From contig JBBQAM010000069.1 in the NCBI GenBank assembly GCA_038316335.1, forward strand, positions 1-16,868: a stretch of 16,868 nt of DNA, written 5' to 3'. The stretch comes from JALHST01 sp038316335. Its GTDB lineage: Bacteria; Bacteroidota; Bacteroidia; Flavobacteriales; Flavobacteriaceae. The position numbers were made by a program, and so were the translations under genes. Shown here piece after piece: positions 1 through 7,640 of this stretch. Positions within the stretch are counted from its first letter, which is position 1; each line of letters begins with the position of its first letter. The notes beneath the pieces are model-generated. The model was not told the DNA's origin. It saw nothing but the letters and a program-made list of their open reading frames with translations, and made no database searches.

Positions 1-351
1 GCAAGGTCTAAGATGGAATATAGTGTGGGGTGTATTTTCATAGCTAATTTTCGTCAATCGCGAAGGTTGTACTTAAAATCAAACTCAATTAAAAGCATGC
101 TACCCACTATTTTCAATTGGAATTGCTAAAGATACGAATGCTGGGCTACCATTAGGAATAGTTTCAGTAGAAGTTCACCTATTGCATAGTGCGCTCCCCT
201 CCTATTCACGTTTGTAAAAAAAGAAATGAGGACGCTATAATCATACCAATGGATAATGGTAAGTTATGATAGTGATACTAATAATTAATATGCTGTATTA
301 CAATATATTAAAATATAGTATTTGAACTAAAAAATTAGGTCTGTTTCCTGT
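1..351. other. AT-rich intergenic region, no gene seen
   Basis: No convincing coding frame, RNA gene or repeat is visible. The stretch is AT-rich, most strongly at about 230-340. A loose inverted repeat with a bulge (ATCATACC against GGTAagttATGAT, about 243-275) is too imperfect to call. It lies downstream of the minus-strand metallopeptidase gene, but no terminator-like hairpin with a T run was found. Confidence 0.5.
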
Positions 352-1251
352 TTAAAGTGGGTTGGCATTAAACGTATCTCCCTGGGATATGTCTCCAGTT
401 TCAAATCCCTTTTTAAACCATCGGATCCGTTGTTCAGAGGTGCCATGTGTAAAGGAGTCAGGTACTACCCTCCCCGTCGACTGCTTCTGAAGACGATCGT
501 CCCCGATGGCATTCGCCGCGTTCAGGGCTTCTTCGAGGTCCCCGTTCTCCATCATGTGCGTCATACTTTCAGAATGGTTTGCCCAAACCCCCGCAAGAAA
601 ATCAGCTTGTAGTTCGAGTCGTACCGAGTATTTGTTGTATTCGACCTCACTTACTTGTCCCCTCATTCTATCGACTTTCTCGGTAATTCCCATCAGTTTC
701 TGAATATGGTGGCCCACTTCATGGGCAATGACATAGGCCTGGGCAAAATCGCCGGGGGCATGCAATTGACGGTCCATTTCTTCAAAAAACCCTAGGTCAA
801 GGTATAATTTTTCATCCCCTGGACAATAAAAGGGCCCTGTAGCACTTGAAGCGGACCCACAGGCCGAGGCAACGTAGCCTGTAAAAAGAACAAGGGTCGG
901 TTCCCGGTAGTCTTTTAAAAGGCTATTCCATACGTCTTCGGTACTGGCCAAAATCGTTTTACTAAAGTCCGCCATTTGAGCATCTTCCTCAGTTTCTTGG
1001 TACGGAGCGCTCGTGGTGCTCTTACCATCGCTTCCTCCCAATAAATTCCCCAGAAAACTCAAGGGGTTCGTACCTGTAATAAATGAAAATACAAGAAGTA
1101 TGCCTACGATGATCAACCCGGTCTTTGAAAACAGTAATTTGATCAATGAGCCGATCAACATAGGATTAAATCCGCCGATACCCCTTCCGGAACTTGACTG
1201 GCCCCTACGATCTTCAACATTTCCACTTTGACGCCTACCTTGCCATTTCAT
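352..1251 (-). CDS. Neutral zinc metallopeptidase, membrane-anchored (PF04228 / YpfJ-like)
   Basis: A 299-residue protein of the 'putative neutral zinc metallopeptidase' family, probably inner-membrane anchored with the peptidase domain outside the cytoplasm. Residues 1-30 are Gly/Arg/Ser-rich and hydrophilic. One hydrophobic segment follows at about 44-60, then a low-complexity Gly/Ser linker, then the catalytic domain from about 95. The zincin motif HEVGHH is at 177-182 (ligands H177 and H181, catalytic E178). E213 in ELQAD is the likely third ligand, as in the family. Cys131 and Cys143 (ACGS, FYCPGD) sit where the family has a conserved pair. Length is normal for the family. Substrate is unknown. 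The gene stands alone, with a long AT-rich gap upstream. The ATG at 1251 gives the family-typical basic N-terminus. Family assignment is confident, biological role is not. Confidence 0.93.
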   Translation of the reverse strand: MKWQGRRQSGNVEDRRGQSSSGRGIGGFNPMLIGSLIKLLFSKTGLIIVGILLVFSFITGTNPLSFLGNLLGGSDGKSTTSAPYQETEEDAQMADFSKTILASTEDVWNSLLKDYREPTLVLFTGYVASACGSASSATGPFYCPGDEKLYLDLGFFEEMDRQLHAPGDFAQAYVIAHEVGHHIQKLMGITEKVDRMRGQVSEVEYNKYSVRLELQADFLAGVWANHSESMTHMMENGDLEEALNAANAIGDDRLQKQSTGRVVPDSFTHGTSEQRIRWFKKGFETGDISQGDTFNANPL

Positions 1252-1830
1252 ATGATCTTATTATTAGGTGAAACACTATATATTTAATTAACCAACAGAA
1301 ATTTTCAATTAATATGTGACCCAAACTGCTTCTAATCCTATCGATACATGATTAGCCTCTAAAGATGACTGCTTCAGGTATTTTATAGCATGTATGGCGT
1401 ACTTTAAGACACTCGAAACAGCTACTAAAATGATTATGGCCTACAGGCTTTTTTTAAAGCTGGCTGTTGGCCCATTTGAAAGCCATTGGAATAGGTCGCC
1501 AATACCTACCTAATTATTTTCGGATTCATTTACTGATACTGCATTGTTAGTAAAAATAGTGTTTTGATTTTAATAATAATTACTCTAAATAATTAAATAT
1601 GTAACCTAAAAGGTTATAGCCTTGGCGATGCTTTTTTCAGTTTTTATCTGTCAAAATTAGGGGGATGTTATGGATTGTGTTATTTGTTGATTCTATACTA
1701 TTCATTTTCTCTGTTTGCGTGCCCGACTTGGCGGGCCCAAATAAATGCGCAGCATTCATGAATACCGTTTTATACAATAACCAGTAATGAATAAAACGAA
1801 CCAAAAGAAAGGGCACTTTTTGGAGCGATT

Positions 1831-1852
1831 TTTTAAAGCATTCGCTTTAAAA
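1831..1852. repeat. Perfect 9-bp inverted repeat, 4-nt loop
   Basis: TTTTAAAGC at 1831-1839 and GCTTTAAAA at 1844-1852 are exact reverse complements separated by ATTC. The right arm overlaps by three bases with the 51-bp repeat copy starting at 1850. On the minus strand it lies just beyond the conserved stop codon in that repeat, so it could be an old transcription terminator of a vanished minus-strand gene. That interpretation is inference. Confidence 0.5.
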
Positions 1853-1900
1853 CCAGGACACGCATCCTAAATTGCCTCCAAGGCTTCACCGATTTTTAAC
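1850..1900 (-). repeat. 51-bp repeat, copy 1 (gene-tail remnant?)
   Basis: Aligns without gaps to 3051-3101 with five mismatches in 51 bases. Read on the minus strand, 1899 down to 1867 encodes LKIGEALEAI followed by TAG. The other copy encodes the same ten residues and stop, and the only two differences in these 33 bases are synonymous third positions (GGT/GGC, GCA/GCG). The reading frame closes a few codons upstream of the shared part, so only a tail remains. About 18 bases after the stop are also shared. The parent gene is not recognised. The two copies flank the sigma factor gene in the same orientation. Confidence 0.7.
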
Positions 1901-1943
1901 GATTGTTTGTGTTTTATTCACATTATTCTAATAGAATCCCTGA

Positions 1944-1978
1944 TTTGAGAAAATAAATTTAAAGAAAATGCATTTTTG
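1944..1978 (+). promoter_or_regulatory. Possible sigma-factor promoter (weak)
   Basis: TTTG at 1944-1947 and CATTTTTG at 1971-1978 resemble the Bacteroidota TTTG / TAnnTTTG elements. The second box has one mismatch and the 23-base spacer is long. Location ~60 bases before the ATG, in AT-rich DNA, is reasonable. Weak call. Confidence 0.25.
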
Positions 1979-2039
1979 ATAGGAATACTGTAAAAAAAAT
2001 TGTACTATATAGCTAAGAAATACTAATTAAAAAAACTAT

Positions 2040-2900
2040 ATGAGGCAACTTAAGATCACCAAACAAATTACCAACAGAGATACCAAATCCTTAGAAAAAT
2101 ACTTTCAAGAAATATCAAAAATCGATATGATTACTGCAGACGAGGAGGTAGAATTGGCCCGAAGAATTCGTGATGGAGATCAGCTTGCCCTTAATAAATT
2201 AGTAAATGCAAATTTGCGTTTTGTGGTTTCCGTTGCAAAACAATATAAAGGAAGTGGATTGCGGCTTTCCGATTTAATCAATGAGGGGAATATCGGATTG
2301 GTGAAGGCGGCACAACGTTTTGACGAAACACGCGGTTTTAAATTTATCTCGTATGCGGTTTGGTGGATTCGGCAATCTATATTACAGGCTATGTCAGAGC
2401 AATCGAGAATGGTCAGATTGCCCTTGAACAAAATTGGGGAAATCAGTAAAATAAAAAAAGTGTACTCTTCTTTGGAACAAGCGTATCAAAGGCCCCCAAG
2501 TGCCGTCGAAATTGCACGGGAACTTGATATGAGTGGCGCACAGGTTAAACTGGCGTTGAAAAATTCAGGGAAGCATCTGTCAATGGACGCCCCTTTTAAG
2601 GAAGGAGAATCCTCCACGTTATATGATGTTATAGCTTCGAACGGAGCGACCCGCCCGGATGCCAAAATGATGAATGACTCCCTTAAGACCGATATTAATC
2701 TCGCATTAAAATCGCTGCCCATAAGGGAAAGCGAAGTTATACGTCGCTACTACGGTGTTGGAGGGCAAACCGCTATGAGCCTGAGCGAAATTGGAGAACT
2801 CTTTGATATAACACGGGAACGTGTGCGGCAAATTCGGGAAAAGGCAATCCGGATGCTTCAAAGAAAATCCAAAAATGAACTTTTAAAGGCATATTTATAA
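2040..2900 (+). CDS. RpoD-type RNA polymerase sigma factor (probable paralogue)
   Basis: A 286-residue sigma-70 factor, the short form without a large region 1.1 that is typical of flavobacterial RpoD. Region 1.2 is around residues 15-50. Region 2, with the core-binding and -10-recognition helices (NLRFVVSVAKQY, GFKFISYAVWWIRQSI), spans about 55-130. Region 3 follows, and region 4 with its helix-turn-helix (ITRERVRQIREKAIR) is near the C-terminus. It directs RNA polymerase to promoters. The N-terminus MRQLKITKQ matches the flavobacterial RpoD start. From memory, many otherwise conserved positions differ from housekeeping flavobacterial RpoD (for example SGLRLSDLINEGNIGLVKA, and the ending NELLKAYL without the usual terminal Gly), so I infer a second RpoD-like factor rather than the main one. 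Single gene with its own terminator, flanked by 51-bp repeats. The family is certain; paralogue status is less so. Confidence 0.93.
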   Translation: MRQLKITKQITNRDTKSLEKYFQEISKIDMITADEEVELARRIRDGDQLALNKLVNANLRFVVSVAKQYKGSGLRLSDLINEGNIGLVKAAQRFDETRGFKFISYAVWWIRQSILQAMSEQSRMVRLPLNKIGEISKIKKVYSSLEQAYQRPPSAVEIARELDMSGAQVKLALKNSGKHLSMDAPFKEGESSTLYDVIASNGATRPDAKMMNDSLKTDINLALKSLPIRESEVIRRYYGVGGQTAMSLSEIGELFDITRERVRQIREKAIRMLQRKSKNELLKAYL

Positions 2901-2924
2901 GCCTAGTTACGTACCGAAAATAAT

Positions 2925-2957
2925 AAAGCCGACCCTAAAAAGTCGGCTTTTAAAGTT
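2925..2957 (+). terminator. Rho-independent-type terminator of the sigma factor gene
   Basis: AAAGCCGAC (2925-2933) pairs exactly with GTCGGCTTT (2942-2950) around an eight-base loop, followed by a T-rich stretch. It starts 24 bases after the stop codon and ends this transcript before the peptidase genes. Confidence 0.85.
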
Positions 2958-3050
2958 TTATTTGCTTAAGGAATGCTGTAATCCCTTTTGACAGACAAAT
3001 CGATTCATAAAGCGGGTGCCTTTATAAGATATTATAATGCTAATTTTATT

Positions 3051-3101
3051 AAACCAGGACGCTTATCCTAAATCGCCTCCAAGGCTTCGCCGATTTTTAA
3101 C
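3051..3101 (-). repeat. 51-bp repeat, copy 2 (gene-tail remnant?)
   Basis: Second copy of the repeat at 1850-1900, 46 of 51 bases identical, same orientation. On the minus strand it is the end of a 24-codon frame (3142-3068) beginning MYGFLFGQYKDDHP and ending LKIGEALEAI plus TAG. A stop lies eight codons upstream of that Met, so no longer gene survives. It could be the decayed 3' end of a gene once present twice, a genome-wide dispersed repeat with coding ancestry, or a very small real ORF. Parent family not recognised. Confidence 0.7.
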
Positions 3102-3349
3102 GGATGATCGTCCTTATACTGCCCAAAAAGGAATCCATACATTCTAGTTTTGGGCAAAAATTAATACTTGTAGCCAGCAGCATTATAAAAAATTAGTGCG
3201 CTGCTCGGGAGCGACCCTGCATGTTGATTCAGAAATTTAATTTCAATGCGCGTGCTACGCCCCTATTAAAAAAACCTACATTTTTAAGTATATTCGCGAA
3301 AGACCAAGTGAATGCGGGGAAAAGTATTCTCTTTAAATAACCATAACCT

Positions 3350-4801
3350 ATGCGCTCTACCCTCAGAACTTTTAGTATCGCCCTGCTCTATAGTGCTGTT
3401 TCGCCTTTAGTAGCGCAAGACAAATCGCATTACCAGAGCGATTTCACCAGTGAAAATTTAACCGAGCGCCGCACGAGCATCCTCGATGCCATTGGCAACG
3501 ATGCCATCGCCCTTATCCAAGGCACAAGTGGCCAGGATGGCTTTAGCGTTTTCCGCCAATCAAATACCTTTTATTACCTGACCGGTCTCGAAACAGACCA
3601 TGCGTATCTCTTGCTGAACGGGAAAAACAGCCAGACGACCCTCTATTTGCCCCATCGAGATGCCGGACGGGAACAGGGCCAGGGAAAAGTATTGTCGGCC
3701 GAAGATAGCGAATTGGTCAAACAGCTTACCGGCGTAACATCGGTAAAAGGGTATGAATTTTTGGCGGCCGATCTGGTCGGGACGGGCTTGATAAAATCTT
3801 CAGTGCCCCTATTGTATACGCCTTTAAGTGCAGCAGAGACCGGCAATGACAGTCGGGACGAACTTTTATACGGTCAAGCGCGTGCCGCTGCCGACCCGTG
3901 GGATGGCAGTGCCACCAAAGAGGCCTTGTTTGTTCAGAAAATCAATTCACGATTCCCACAATTCGAAATACGTGACCTTTCCCCGATTTTGGATGCCATG
4001 CGACTCATCAAAAGCACGGAAGAAATCGGTCTGATACGAAAAGCGACTCAAATTGCTGGCTTGGGCATTATGGAGGCCATGCGATCGACCAAACCCGGCG
4101 TCTATGAATACCAACTCGATGCCGCCGCCAAATACATTTTTTATTTGAACGGGGCCCGTGGCGATGGCTACGCCTCGATTATTGGCGGGGGCACCAATGC
4201 TTATATGGGTCATTATTTTCATAAAACCGATGTGCTTCACAGTGGGGACCTGGTGTTGATGGACTATGCGCCCGACTATCGGTATTACACGAGTGATGTT
4301 ACCCGGATCTGGCCAGTAGACGGCACTTTTGACACGGCCCAAAAGGAATTGTACAGTTTCATCGTCGCCTATCGCGACGCCCTTTTTAAGTACATACGAC
4401 CAGGAGTAACCTCCGAAGAAGTACTTGATCGGGCTGCTGCCGATATGAAGCAATACCTTGTTGGAAAGAAGTTTACGAAACCCGCCCATTTAAAGGCGGC
4501 TCAGGAAGGGGTGCAATTCAGGGGGCATTTTCAGCATCCTGTAGGGATGGCCGTTCATGATGTGGGTAGCGTACATCGCGTTCCCTTACGGCCTGGGATG
4601 GTGTTTACGATAGATCCCATGATCTGGATTCCCGAGGAACACTTGTACATCCGCATCGAAGATGTTGCCCTGGTCACCGAAGATGGCGTTGAAAACCTAA
4701 GCGCCTTTGTACCATCATCGATTGAGGCCGTTGAAAAGACCATCCAGGAAAAAGGATTGATCGAATTTCGCCCTCCGACCCAATTACCTTTAAAAAATTA
4801 G
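3350..4801 (+). CDS. Exported Xaa-Pro aminopeptidase-like protein (M24B)
   Basis: A 483-residue aminopeptidase P-family metallopeptidase, expected to remove N-terminal residues that precede proline. Residues 1-22 look like a signal peptide ending in VAQ, so it is probably periplasmic or surface-associated. The creatinase-type N-terminal domain covers about 40-200 and the 'pita-bread' catalytic domain about 215-455. Visible metal ligands are D305 (LMDYAPD), D316 (SDVTR), H396 (FQHPVGM) and E438 (RIEDVAL). The ligand normally supplied by Glu in an EPG-type motif is Asp here (D422 in FTIDPM), as I recall for some exported relatives, so activity is likely but not assured. The M1 aminopeptidase follows 41 bases downstream on the same strand, suggesting one transcript for stepwise peptide degradation. 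Confidence 0.92.
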   Translation: MRSTLRTFSIALLYSAVSPLVAQDKSHYQSDFTSENLTERRTSILDAIGNDAIALIQGTSGQDGFSVFRQSNTFYYLTGLETDHAYLLLNGKNSQTTLYLPHRDAGREQGQGKVLSAEDSELVKQLTGVTSVKGYEFLAADLVGTGLIKSSVPLLYTPLSAAETGNDSRDELLYGQARAAADPWDGSATKEALFVQKINSRFPQFEIRDLSPILDAMRLIKSTEEIGLIRKATQIAGLGIMEAMRSTKPGVYEYQLDAAAKYIFYLNGARGDGYASIIGGGTNAYMGHYFHKTDVLHSGDLVLMDYAPDYRYYTSDVTRIWPVDGTFDTAQKELYSFIVAYRDALFKYIRPGVTSEEVLDRAAADMKQYLVGKKFTKPAHLKAAQEGVQFRGHFQHPVGMAVHDVGSVHRVPLRPGMVFTIDPMIWIPEEHLYIRIEDVALVTEDGVENLSAFVPSSIEAVEKTIQEKGLIEFRPPTQLPLKN

Positions 4802-4842
4802 AGCGTACAACGTATACCTTATAAACAAATACCCAGTAATTT

Positions 4843-6489
4843 ATGAAAAATTGGCTTCTATTGATGGTCTTCACCCTGCCCCTCTCTATGAATTCGGCAG
4901 TTCCAATTACAGACAACTACCCGAAGAATCCCAACATCGATGCCCATAACTATACGTTTCGCATTCATTTATCGGATACAACCGATGAAATCAGCTGCGA
5001 GGAGACCATAGACATCGAATACCTAGCGGCCGGCGTGACAAGCTTGCGGCTCGATTTGATCAAGGCCTCCGAAAAATTGGGAAATAAGGGTATGGTGGTC
5101 GGGTCTGTGGCTTCCGAAGGAAAGGCACTTGAATATACCCATGAGAACGATGCCTTGACCATTCAGCTGCCCACACCATCTAAAGTACATCAACACAGCA
5201 CGTATACCGTCACGTATAAAGGGGTGCCGGCAACCGGACTTAAAATCGCCGACAACAAATACGGTGACCGGACATTTTTTAGTGATAATTGGCCCGATAA
5301 GGGCAGAAATTGGTTGGCGGCCATCGACCACCCGTATGACAAGGCCACCTGTGAATTCATCGTTACGGCCCCGGCACATTACCAGGTCATTTCCAATGGC
5401 TTGAAAATCGAGGAAACCGATTTGGTAAATGGCGAACGCCTAACCCATTGGAAGCAATCTGTACCAATAGCTACCTGGCTCTATGTCTTGGGAGTTGCCC
5501 GATTTGCCACGCAAACGGTTGATCAATTCGATGGAAAACCGATTGAAACGTGGGTATATCCACAAGATCGGGAGGCCGGATTCTATGATTTTGCGATTCC
5601 CACCAAAAGTGTCTTGGAATTTTATAGTGACCGTATTGGTCCTTTTTCCTATGAAAAGTTGGCCAATATACAATCGAATAGTGTAAGCGGCGGTATGGAA
5701 GCCGCCTCGGCCATTCTCTACAGTGAAAACTCGGTGGTGGGCGACCGAAATGAGCGCTGGCGCAATGTAATCATTCATGAAATCGCCCATCAATGGTTTG
5801 GAAACGCGGTCACCGAATATGATTGGGACGATGTCTGGTTGAGCGAAGGCTTTGCCACCTATTTTACCTTCCTTTTTATCGAACACGAATATGGCCATGA
5901 TGCCTTTTTAGACGGACTCGCAAAAAGTAAAAAAATGGTGATGGATTTTTATGCAAAAAATCCAGGGTATTGCATTGTACATGATCATCTTTCCGATATG
6001 TCGCAGGTAACCAGCTTACAGACGTATCAAAAGGGAAGTTGGATCTTGCATATGCTACACGGAGTGATGGGTACCGACCACTTCTGGCAAGGAATTCGCA
6101 CGTATTATAAAAAATATAAGGATGTAAATGCCACTACCGATGATTTTCGCAGGGAAATGGAGGCGGCTTCCGGAATAGATCTGCAGACTTTCTTTAATCA
6201 ATGGCTGTACCGGCCCGGCATCTTAAAATATAGGGGCAACTGGCATTTTGATACGAAGAAAAAGGAAGTAACGATTATTCTTGACCAGGTACAAACAGAT
6301 GGCAGTTTTTTTAAAATGCCTTTGGAAGTCGGGATTTACGGCCCTGACAATAATCAGCAACTGATCCAAAAGATACAAGTGGATGAGAAATCGAATGTAT
6401 TTCAGTTTAAAGTCGATTTTACCCCTGAAAAAATCGTTCTTGACCCGAATTCATGGGTGTTGATGGAAGTCGATTTTACAAAAAAATAG
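4843..6489 (+). CDS. Exported M1-family zinc aminopeptidase
   Basis: A 548-residue M1 (gluzincin) aminopeptidase. Residues 1-19 form a signal peptide, so it acts outside the cytoplasm. The N-terminal beta domain spans about 30-225 and the catalytic domain about 230-450. The zinc site is HEIAH at 312-316 with third ligand E335 in WLSEGFATY, at the exact 18-residue spacing of the family. The N-terminus-anchoring motif is GGMEA at 283-287 rather than canonical GxMEN; E286 is kept. TYQKGS (about 395-400) likely carries the catalytic Tyr. The protein is shorter than classical 850-residue PepN and lacks the long helical C-terminal domain, as in many Bacteroidota relatives. It follows the M24B gene closely and probably shares its promoter. 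It ends 33 bases from a convergent gene. Confidence 0.93.
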   Translation: MKNWLLLMVFTLPLSMNSAVPITDNYPKNPNIDAHNYTFRIHLSDTTDEISCEETIDIEYLAAGVTSLRLDLIKASEKLGNKGMVVGSVASEGKALEYTHENDALTIQLPTPSKVHQHSTYTVTYKGVPATGLKIADNKYGDRTFFSDNWPDKGRNWLAAIDHPYDKATCEFIVTAPAHYQVISNGLKIEETDLVNGERLTHWKQSVPIATWLYVLGVARFATQTVDQFDGKPIETWVYPQDREAGFYDFAIPTKSVLEFYSDRIGPFSYEKLANIQSNSVSGGMEAASAILYSENSVVGDRNERWRNVIIHEIAHQWFGNAVTEYDWDDVWLSEGFATYFTFLFIEHEYGHDAFLDGLAKSKKMVMDFYAKNPGYCIVHDHLSDMSQVTSLQTYQKGSWILHMLHGVMGTDHFWQGIRTYYKKYKDVNATTDDFRREMEAASGIDLQTFFNQWLYRPGILKYRGNWHFDTKKKEVTIILDQVQTDGSFFKMPLEVGIYGPDNNQQLIQKIQVDEKSNVFQFKVDFTPEKIVLDPNSWVLMEVDFTKK

Positions 6490-6522
6490 CAACCCACCCT
6501 GGTCCCTCCCATTGGCGCGGCA

Positions 6523-7140
6523 TTATCGTTTCAATAACTTAAAGCCCATCTCCCTGCCTTGCCCTTGCACCAAGGCTAGGTTGATCCAAAACCATGCATA
6601 CTGTTCCATCAGTTGAAATTTATCGTTGCCACCTATATCATAACACGCCCCAAAACCCACATCCATTGATAATTGCTTGGCAATTTCCTTTCCCTTGAAA
6701 CTATCACCAGCAACAAAATTATCGAGGGTTAAATTCCCATAGTGCGTGTTTTCAATATTATTAAATCCGGTCGTATTAAAACATTTTACGACATCGTTCG
6801 TGACTGTATTGGCGAGAATGGCATCGGACGTATTGTTAAATCCTTGCGGGCCTTTTTCCATAACAATATTCATCGCGTCGATGATGATCTTCCCCGTGGT
6901 ATCACCAAGGGACCTGCTCACGTCTATAGCCAATGGGGCCGGTGTGGCCAAAATAATTACGGCCGCGTTTTTAACCGCCTCTTCTACTGAATTGACCCTA
7001 GTATTCGCGTTCGCGAGCAATTCCCGCCCCTTAAAATCAGTCACATCGCGTACCCCCAAATAAATCGTATGACCGGCTTTTGATAGTTTGGAGGCCAAAG
7101 CGCCCCCCACATTTCCGGTTCCTATTATAGCTATTTTCAT
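6523..7140 (-). CDS. NADP-binding oxidoreductase, F420-dependent-reductase-like
   Basis: A 205-residue protein of the 'NADP oxidoreductase, coenzyme F420-dependent' family. It starts with a Rossmann fold: MKIAIIGTGNVGGAL carries the GxGxxG dinucleotide motif at residues 7-12, with LGVRD after the second strand, where NADP-specific members bind the 2'-phosphate. The middle (VIILATPAPLAI, IIIDAMN) matches the remaining Rossmann strands, and the C-terminal half (about 115-205) is the family's substrate/dimer region. Flavobacteria are not known to make F420, so the real hydride partner is probably something else. Third gene of the minus-strand unit after the DJ-1-like and OsmC-like genes, 62 bases behind OsmC, which points to a redox or electrophile-stress role. 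Substrate unknown. Confidence 0.88.
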   Translation of the reverse strand: MKIAIIGTGNVGGALASKLSKAGHTIYLGVRDVTDFKGRELLANANTRVNSVEEAVKNAAVIILATPAPLAIDVSRSLGDTTGKIIIDAMNIVMEKGPQGFNNTSDAILANTVTNDVVKCFNTTGFNNIENTHYGNLTLDNFVAGDSFKGKEIAKQLSMDVGFGACYDIGGNDKFQLMEQYAWFWINLALVQGQGREMGFKLLKR

Positions 7141-7202
7141 TTTTCTGTTTTTTTATTAGATTTCCCGACAAGCAAAATCAAATTATCCATAACTACCTTT
7201 GA

Positions 7203-7640
7203 TTAGGTTACCAAATCGGCATTCAGTACGATTTCTACTGCGGCCAATGCCTGGGATATGGGGCAATTTTTCTTCGCGCCTGCGGCGATTTCTAAAAATT
7301 GCTCCTTTGCAATACCATCGATGTCCGCGGTTAGGTTTAAGTCGATCTTGGTTATCTTAAAATGACCCTCCAAATTCTCCATAGTCACTATGGCTTCGGT
7401 CGTCAAAAGATTCGGAATGTATCCTTGACCGCCCAATTGAAAACTCAAGGCCATTTTAAAGCATCCTGCATGCGCAGCCGCAATCAGTTCTTCCGGATTG
7501 GTCCCTAATGTGCCATCCTCATTTTTAAAACGTGTTTTAAAGGAATACGGCTGCGTGTCGAAAGCCCCACTTTTGGTGGTCAAACTTCCGGTACCCTCCA
7601 TCCCACTTCCCTTCCAAAGGGCGATTGCTACTCTTTTCAT
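7203..7640 (-). CDS. OsmC/Ohr-family peroxiredoxin
   Basis: A 145-residue OsmC-family thiol peroxidase, expected to reduce organic hydroperoxides in the cytoplasm. The two reactive cysteines are present: Cys60 in AAHAGCFKMAL and Cys126 in KNCPISQAL. Glu50/51 in NPEEL and Arg37 complete the usual active site. Length is normal, and the opening KGSGMEGTGSLTTKSGAF is the OsmC-type rather than Ohr-type N-terminus. Its ATG overlaps the TGA of the upstream DJ-1-like gene in an ATGA, so translation is probably coupled. The reductant that recycles it is not encoded nearby. Confidence 0.94.
   Translation of the reverse strand: MKRVAIALWKGSGMEGTGSLTTKSGAFDTQPYSFKTRFKNEDGTLGTNPEELIAAAHAGCFKMALSFQLGGQGYIPNLLTTEAIVTMENLEGHFKITKIDLNLTADIDGIAKEQFLEIAAGAKKNCPISQALAAVEIVLNADLVT

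Larger units (their letters stand above)
1252..2039. other. Long intergenic region upstream of the sigma factor
   Basis: 788 bases without a supportable full-length gene. It holds a short hairpin of GC arms (GCCCG-ACTTGG-CGGGC, 1721-1736), a perfect 9-bp inverted repeat (1831-1852), and the first copy of a 51-bp repeat (1850-1900). The last ~130 bases before the sigma factor start are very AT-rich and probably contain its promoter. The GC-richer patches within AT-rich DNA suggest decayed sequence, but no protein could be recognised. Confidence 0.5.
2901..3349. other. Intergenic region between sigma factor and peptidase genes
   Basis: 449 bases. It holds the sigma factor terminator, the second 51-bp repeat copy (3051-3101), and a short minus-strand frame (3142-3068) ending in the repeat. 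The rest (about 3180-3349) shows no recognisable gene. The promoter of the downstream peptidase must lie here, but no convincing TTTG/TAnnTTTG pair was found. Confidence 0.5.

Noticed and set aside
1441..1480. Possible hairpin in GGCTTTTTTTAAAGCTGGC
   Set aside because: Short stem made mostly of A/T pairs from a T run, with no nearby gene end to terminate.
1721..1736. GCCCG/CGGGC hairpin as a terminator
   Set aside because: No T run on either side and not placed behind a gene; five-base arms are easily accidental.
3947..4489. 180-codon minus-strand open frame inside the M24B gene
   Set aside because: Lies opposite a well-supported gene with intact catalytic motifs; its translation shows no family features.
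5440..5898. 152-codon minus-strand frame opposite the M1 active-site region
   Set aside because: Antisense shadow of the conserved zinc site; no independent support.
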